From NCBI GenBank assembly GCA_023265495.1, contig JAHFTP010000054.1:1-9312 (forward strand): a stretch of DNA of 9,312 bases, in the 5' to 3' direction. The translations under genes were made by a program, and so were the position numbers. The stretch is from Chlamydiota bacterium (GTDB taxonomy: Bacteria > Chlamydiota > Chlamydiia > Chlamydiales > Rhabdochlamydiaceae). This document shows, in pieces, positions 7,231 through 9,312 of the stretch. Positions within the stretch are counted from its first letter, which is position 1. Every line of letters begins with the position of its first letter. The notes under the pieces are model-generated. The model was not told the origin of the DNA and ran no database searches. It was given only the letters and a program-made list of their open reading frames with translations.

Positions 7231-7255
7231 CATTTGCCAATTTCTTTGGCAAATG
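7231..7255. repeat. Perfect 10-bp inverted repeat upstream of rpoD
   Basis: Arms CATTTGCCAA (7231-7240) and TTGGCAAATG (7246-7255) around a 5-nt centre. There is no T-run on either side, so it is not a canonical terminator for the preceding gene. It lies about 95-115 bp upstream of the rpoD start and coincides with promoter-like boxes, which is where an operator would be expected. It could also form a hairpin in read-through RNA from the upstream gene. Confidence 0.65.
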
Positions 7256-7262
7256 ATAGCAT
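7234..7262 (+). promoter_or_regulatory. Candidate rpoD promoter embedded in the dyad
   Basis: TTGCCA (7234-7239, five of six to the -35 consensus) is followed after 17 nt by TAGCAT (7257-7262, four of six), which is preceded by TG at the extended -10 position. A second possible pair, TTGGCA (7246-7251) and TACAGT (7271-7276), has a 19-nt spacer. Either would give an rpoD leader of roughly 65-80 nt. The matches are modest, and read-through from the upstream gene is an alternative. Confidence 0.35.
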
Positions 7263-7287
7263 CCTTTCAATACAGTAGATGTAGGGT

Positions 7288-7310
7288 GTTGGATTTATCT
7301 CAAATCCGAC
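7288..7310 (+). repeat. Second inverted repeat, in the presumed rpoD leader
   Basis: Arms GTTGGATTT (7288-7296) and AAATCCGAC (7302-7310) pair over 9 bp with one T-G (U-G in RNA) pair and a 5-nt loop. It ends 37 nt before the rpoD ATG and is followed by AAAAATC, so it is not a terminator. The U-G pair would be tolerated in RNA but breaks symmetry in DNA, so a leader RNA hairpin is slightly favoured. A small palindrome AGAGCTCT follows at 7320-7327. Confidence 0.5.
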
Positions 7311-7347
7311 AAAAATCTTAGAGCTCTTAAATTTTACTTAGGGACGT

Positions 7348-9012
7348 ATGACAAAAGGGACGTTTAACAATCTTTTTAGCCAGCAACATCAGCAAAAGAT
7401 AGAAGAGTTGGTCGCTATTGCTAAGGAGCAAGGGCATATCACATATGAGGAGATCAATGAAATTCTCCCTATGAGCTTCGACTCTCCGGAGCAGATAGAC
7501 CAGATCCTCATCTTCTTAAGCGGAATGGACATCCAAATACTCAATCAGGCAGAGGTAGATAGGCAGAAAGAGCGTAAAAAAGAAGCGAAAGAATTAGAGG
7601 GTATAACTAAGAGGCCCGAAGGCACTTCAGATGATCCGGTAAGAATGTACTTAAAAGAGATGGGATCTGTTCCTCTCCTTACCAGGGAAGAAGAGGTAGA
7701 AATCTCTAAAAGGATTGAAAAGGCGCAAATACAGATAGAAAAGATTATCATGCGTTTCCGCTACTCCTCTAGGGAAGCGTTTTCGATTGCCAACTATTTG
7801 ATTACAGGGAAAGACCGCTTCGACAAGGTTGTTTCAGAAAAAGAGGTGCAAGATAAAAACCAATATTTGCAATTGCTGCCCAAGCTGTGTTCTCTGTTAA
7901 AGCAAGAAGATGGTATTTTGGAGAATTTTTTACTTCAGCTCAAAGATCCGAAGCTGAAAAAAACGGATAAGGTGAAAATTGCCGAAGACATTGAAAAATG
8001 TCGCATACGTACGCAAGCCTATCTAAGAAGAGTTTTTTGTAAGCATAATATTATAGAAGACTTTGGTGAGGTGATTCTCACGGCTTACGGTCGTTTCCTG
8101 GTGCTTGAAAAAGAAATCCAAGAGCTGATACCCAGGGCGGAGAAGAATAAATTCGCAGCTTCCAAGCTTCTTGCCGTGCAAAGGAAGCTCAGTAAGAGGG
8201 AGCTTGCGGCCGGAAGATCTCTTGACGAGTTCAAAAAAGATGTCAGGATGCTGCAACGCTGGATGGATAAGAGCCAGGAAGCAAAAAGAGAAATGGTGGA
8301 GTCCAACCTACGCCTCGTTATTTCTATTGCCAAGAAATATACGAATAGAGGCCTCTCCTTCTTAGACCTGATTCAAGAAGGGAACATGGGGCTTATGAAG
8401 GCCGTAGAAAAATTTGAATATAGAAGAGGATATAAGTTTTCTACTTATGCTACCTGGTGGATAAGGCAAGCGGTTACAAGAGCCATTGCAGACCAGGCTC
8501 GAACGATCCGTATCCCTGTGCACATGATAGAGACTATTAATAAAGTCCTTCGCGGCGCTAAAAAACTCATGATGGAGACGGGAAGAGAGCCTACTCCGGA
8601 GGAGCTAGCCAACGAGCTCAACCTAACGCCAGAGCGTGTTCGTGAGATCTACAAGATCGCACAGCATCCGATTTCCCTCCAAGCGGAAGTGGGAGATGGG
8701 GGAGAGAGTCAATTTGGAGACTTCTTAGAGGATACGGCAATTGAATCACCGGCAGAAGCTACGGGCTATGCTATTTTGAAAGATAAGATGAATGAGGTAC
8801 TGTCTACTTTAACGGACAGAGAAAGAACTGTCTTAATAGAGAGATTTGGCCTTCTCGATGGCAAGCCTAAAACTCTCGAAGAAGTAGGCGTGCGATTCAG
8901 AGTAACTAGAGAAAGGGTGAGACAAATCGAGGCAAAAGCTCTTCGTAAGATGCGACACCCTACAAGGTCCAAGCAACTGCAAGCCTTTCTTGACTTGCTG
9001 GAGACTGATTAA
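7348..9012 (+). CDS. rpoD: Primary RNA polymerase sigma factor (chlamydial sigma-66, RpoD)
   Basis: A 554-residue group 1 sigma factor that directs core RNA polymerase to housekeeping promoters. Region 1.1 covers ~12-70 (ITYEEINEILP), region 1.2 DDPVRMYLKEMGSVPLLTRE ~95-114, and a non-conserved insert follows to ~310. Region 2.1 (VESNLRLVISIAKKYTNRG) and 2.2 (FLDLIQEGNMGLMKAVEKF) lie at 317-357; 2.3/2.4 at ~362-391 include the melting-motif aromatics YATWWIRQA and IADQARTIRIP. Region 3 includes the sigma finger near 441-462 (ISLQAEVGD...GDFLED). Region 4.2 with its helix-turn-helix is at ~509-538 (TLEEVG...VTRERVRQIEAKAL). Length and insert resemble C. trachomatis sigma-66 (571 residues as I recall), with a shorter C-terminal tail. 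The ATG follows AGGGA (7340-7344) closely. Two dyads lie upstream. A DinG-like helicase gene starts 29 nt after the stop without a terminator. Confidence 0.97.
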   Translation: MTKGTFNNLFSQQHQQKIEELVAIAKEQGHITYEEINEILPMSFDSPEQIDQILIFLSGMDIQILNQAEVDRQKERKKEAKELEGITKRPEGTSDDPVRMYLKEMGSVPLLTREEEVEISKRIEKAQIQIEKIIMRFRYSSREAFSIANYLITGKDRFDKVVSEKEVQDKNQYLQLLPKLCSLLKQEDGILENFLLQLKDPKLKKTDKVKIAEDIEKCRIRTQAYLRRVFCKHNIIEDFGEVILTAYGRFLVLEKEIQELIPRAEKNKFAASKLLAVQRKLSKRELAAGRSLDEFKKDVRMLQRWMDKSQEAKREMVESNLRLVISIAKKYTNRGLSFLDLIQEGNMGLMKAVEKFEYRRGYKFSTYATWWIRQAVTRAIADQARTIRIPVHMIETINKVLRGAKKLMMETGREPTPEELANELNLTPERVREIYKIAQHPISLQAEVGDGGESQFGDFLEDTAIESPAEATGYAILKDKMNEVLSTLTDRERTVLIERFGLLDGKPKTLEEVGVRFRVTRERVRQIEAKALRKMRHPTRSKQLQAFLDLLETD

Positions 9013-9041
9013 TAGTTTTCCTACCTTTTTAAGGATCCGAT

Positions 9042-9312
9042 GTGAGAAGAAACCCTTCGAGCGACGAGTTTATCGAGCTTTTTTTTGGTGAAGGAGGTCT
9101 TCTCAGTCGTTTTCTTCCCTCCTATGAATGCAGACTCGACCAGAAGGCTATGGCCCTAGAGGCGATGCGCTCCTATGAAAGGGAGGGTATTGCCCTGATA
9201 GAGGCTGGCACGGGTACTGGCAAAAGCCTAGCCTACCTCGTCCCTGCGATCTATTGGGCTATGACAAGAGGGGCAGTCTCTGTCATTTCTACCCATACGA
9301 TTGCTTTGCAAG
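9042..9312 (+). CDS. DinG/YoaA-type ATP-dependent helicase, 3'-truncated by the window edge
   Basis: The first 90 residues of a superfamily 2, XPD-like helicase; the frame is open to the right edge. The ATG at 9040 is followed at once by TGA, so the start is taken as GTG at 9042, placed 6 nt after AAGGA (9031-9035). Visible features: G-G-L-L-S-R-F-L-P-S-Y-E-C-R-L-D-Q at ~18-34, matching the 'P-x-Y-E-x-R-x-x-Q' Q-motif region of DinG/YoaA proteins; Walker A EAGTGTGKSLAYLVPAI at 54-70; and motif Ia VISTHTIALQ at 81-90. The family unwinds 5'-3' and commonly carries an iron-sulphur cluster in the part beyond the window, so that cannot be judged here. It starts 29 nt after rpoD with no terminator between, so co-transcription is likely. 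Whether it is DinG, YoaA or a DinG with an exonuclease domain is not settled, but a DnaQ-like N-terminal exonuclease is excluded by the early Walker A. Confidence 0.88.
   Translation, partial: MRRNPSSDEFIELFFGEGGLLSRFLPSYECRLDQKAMALEAMRSYEREGIALIEAGTGTGKSLAYLVPAIYWAMTRGAVSVISTHTIALQ

Noticed and set aside
7231..7255. Reading the rpoD upstream dyad as a CIRCE/HrcA-type element
   Set aside because: The arms CATTTGCCAA/TTGGCAAATG do not match the CIRCE half-site TTAGCACTC, and the centre is 5 rather than 9 nt.
9060..9090. Repeated TCGAGC motifs followed by a run of eight T, resembling a terminator after rpoD
   Set aside because: The TCGAGC copies are direct, not inverted, so no stem forms, and the stretch encodes residues E-L-F-F of the DinG-like helicase.

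Overview
The window looks like ordinary housekeeping chromosome from a member of the Chlamydiae, most likely an environmental (Parachlamydiales-type) lineage rather than Chlamydia itself. The main evidence is the primary sigma factor at 7348-9012. It has the long chlamydial sigma-66 architecture and, as I recall the C. trachomatis protein, near-identical stretches in regions 1.1/1.2, 2 and 4. The order rpsT - small membrane protein - rpoD also matches what I remember of the Chlamydia chromosome (the CT617-CT616-CT615 neighbourhood). Family assignments are motif reading and memory, not database searches.

Layout, left to right. (1) 1-4671, plus strand: the 3' part of recB (its N-terminus with the Walker A motif lies left of the window) followed by a complete recD that overlaps it by 13 nt. 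Together they encode two subunits of a RecBCD-type helicase/nuclease for double-strand-break repair. (2) 4639-6033, minus strand: a secreted PBP4-type D-alanyl-D-alanine carboxypeptidase/endopeptidase (dacB), whose 3' end overlaps recD tail to tail by 33 bp. (3) 6034-6358: about 325 bp without a gene. It holds a clear rho-independent terminator for rpsT, a cluster of related 8-12 bp direct and inverted repeats, and a separate perfect 9-bp inverted repeat upstream of dacB. (4) 6359-6643, minus strand: rpsT (ribosomal protein bS20). (5) 6644-6727: a compact divergent promoter region with interleaved minus- and plus-strand elements. (6) 6728-7186, plus strand: a small protein with two membrane segments. 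(7) 7187-7347: the rpoD upstream region, with two strong dyads. (8) 7348-9012: rpoD. (9) 9042 to the right edge: the start of a DinG/YoaA-type superfamily 2 helicase with a GTG start, probably co-transcribed with rpoD.

Functionally the window combines DNA repair (recB, recD, the DinG-like helicase), cell-wall maturation (dacB), translation (rpsT) and global transcription (rpoD). I see no mobile element, CRISPR array, tRNA, toxin-antitoxin or defence locus, and no evidence for a new protein-coding system. The parts that merit a second look are non-coding: the repeat cluster between dacB and rpsT, and the dyads upstream of rpoD.
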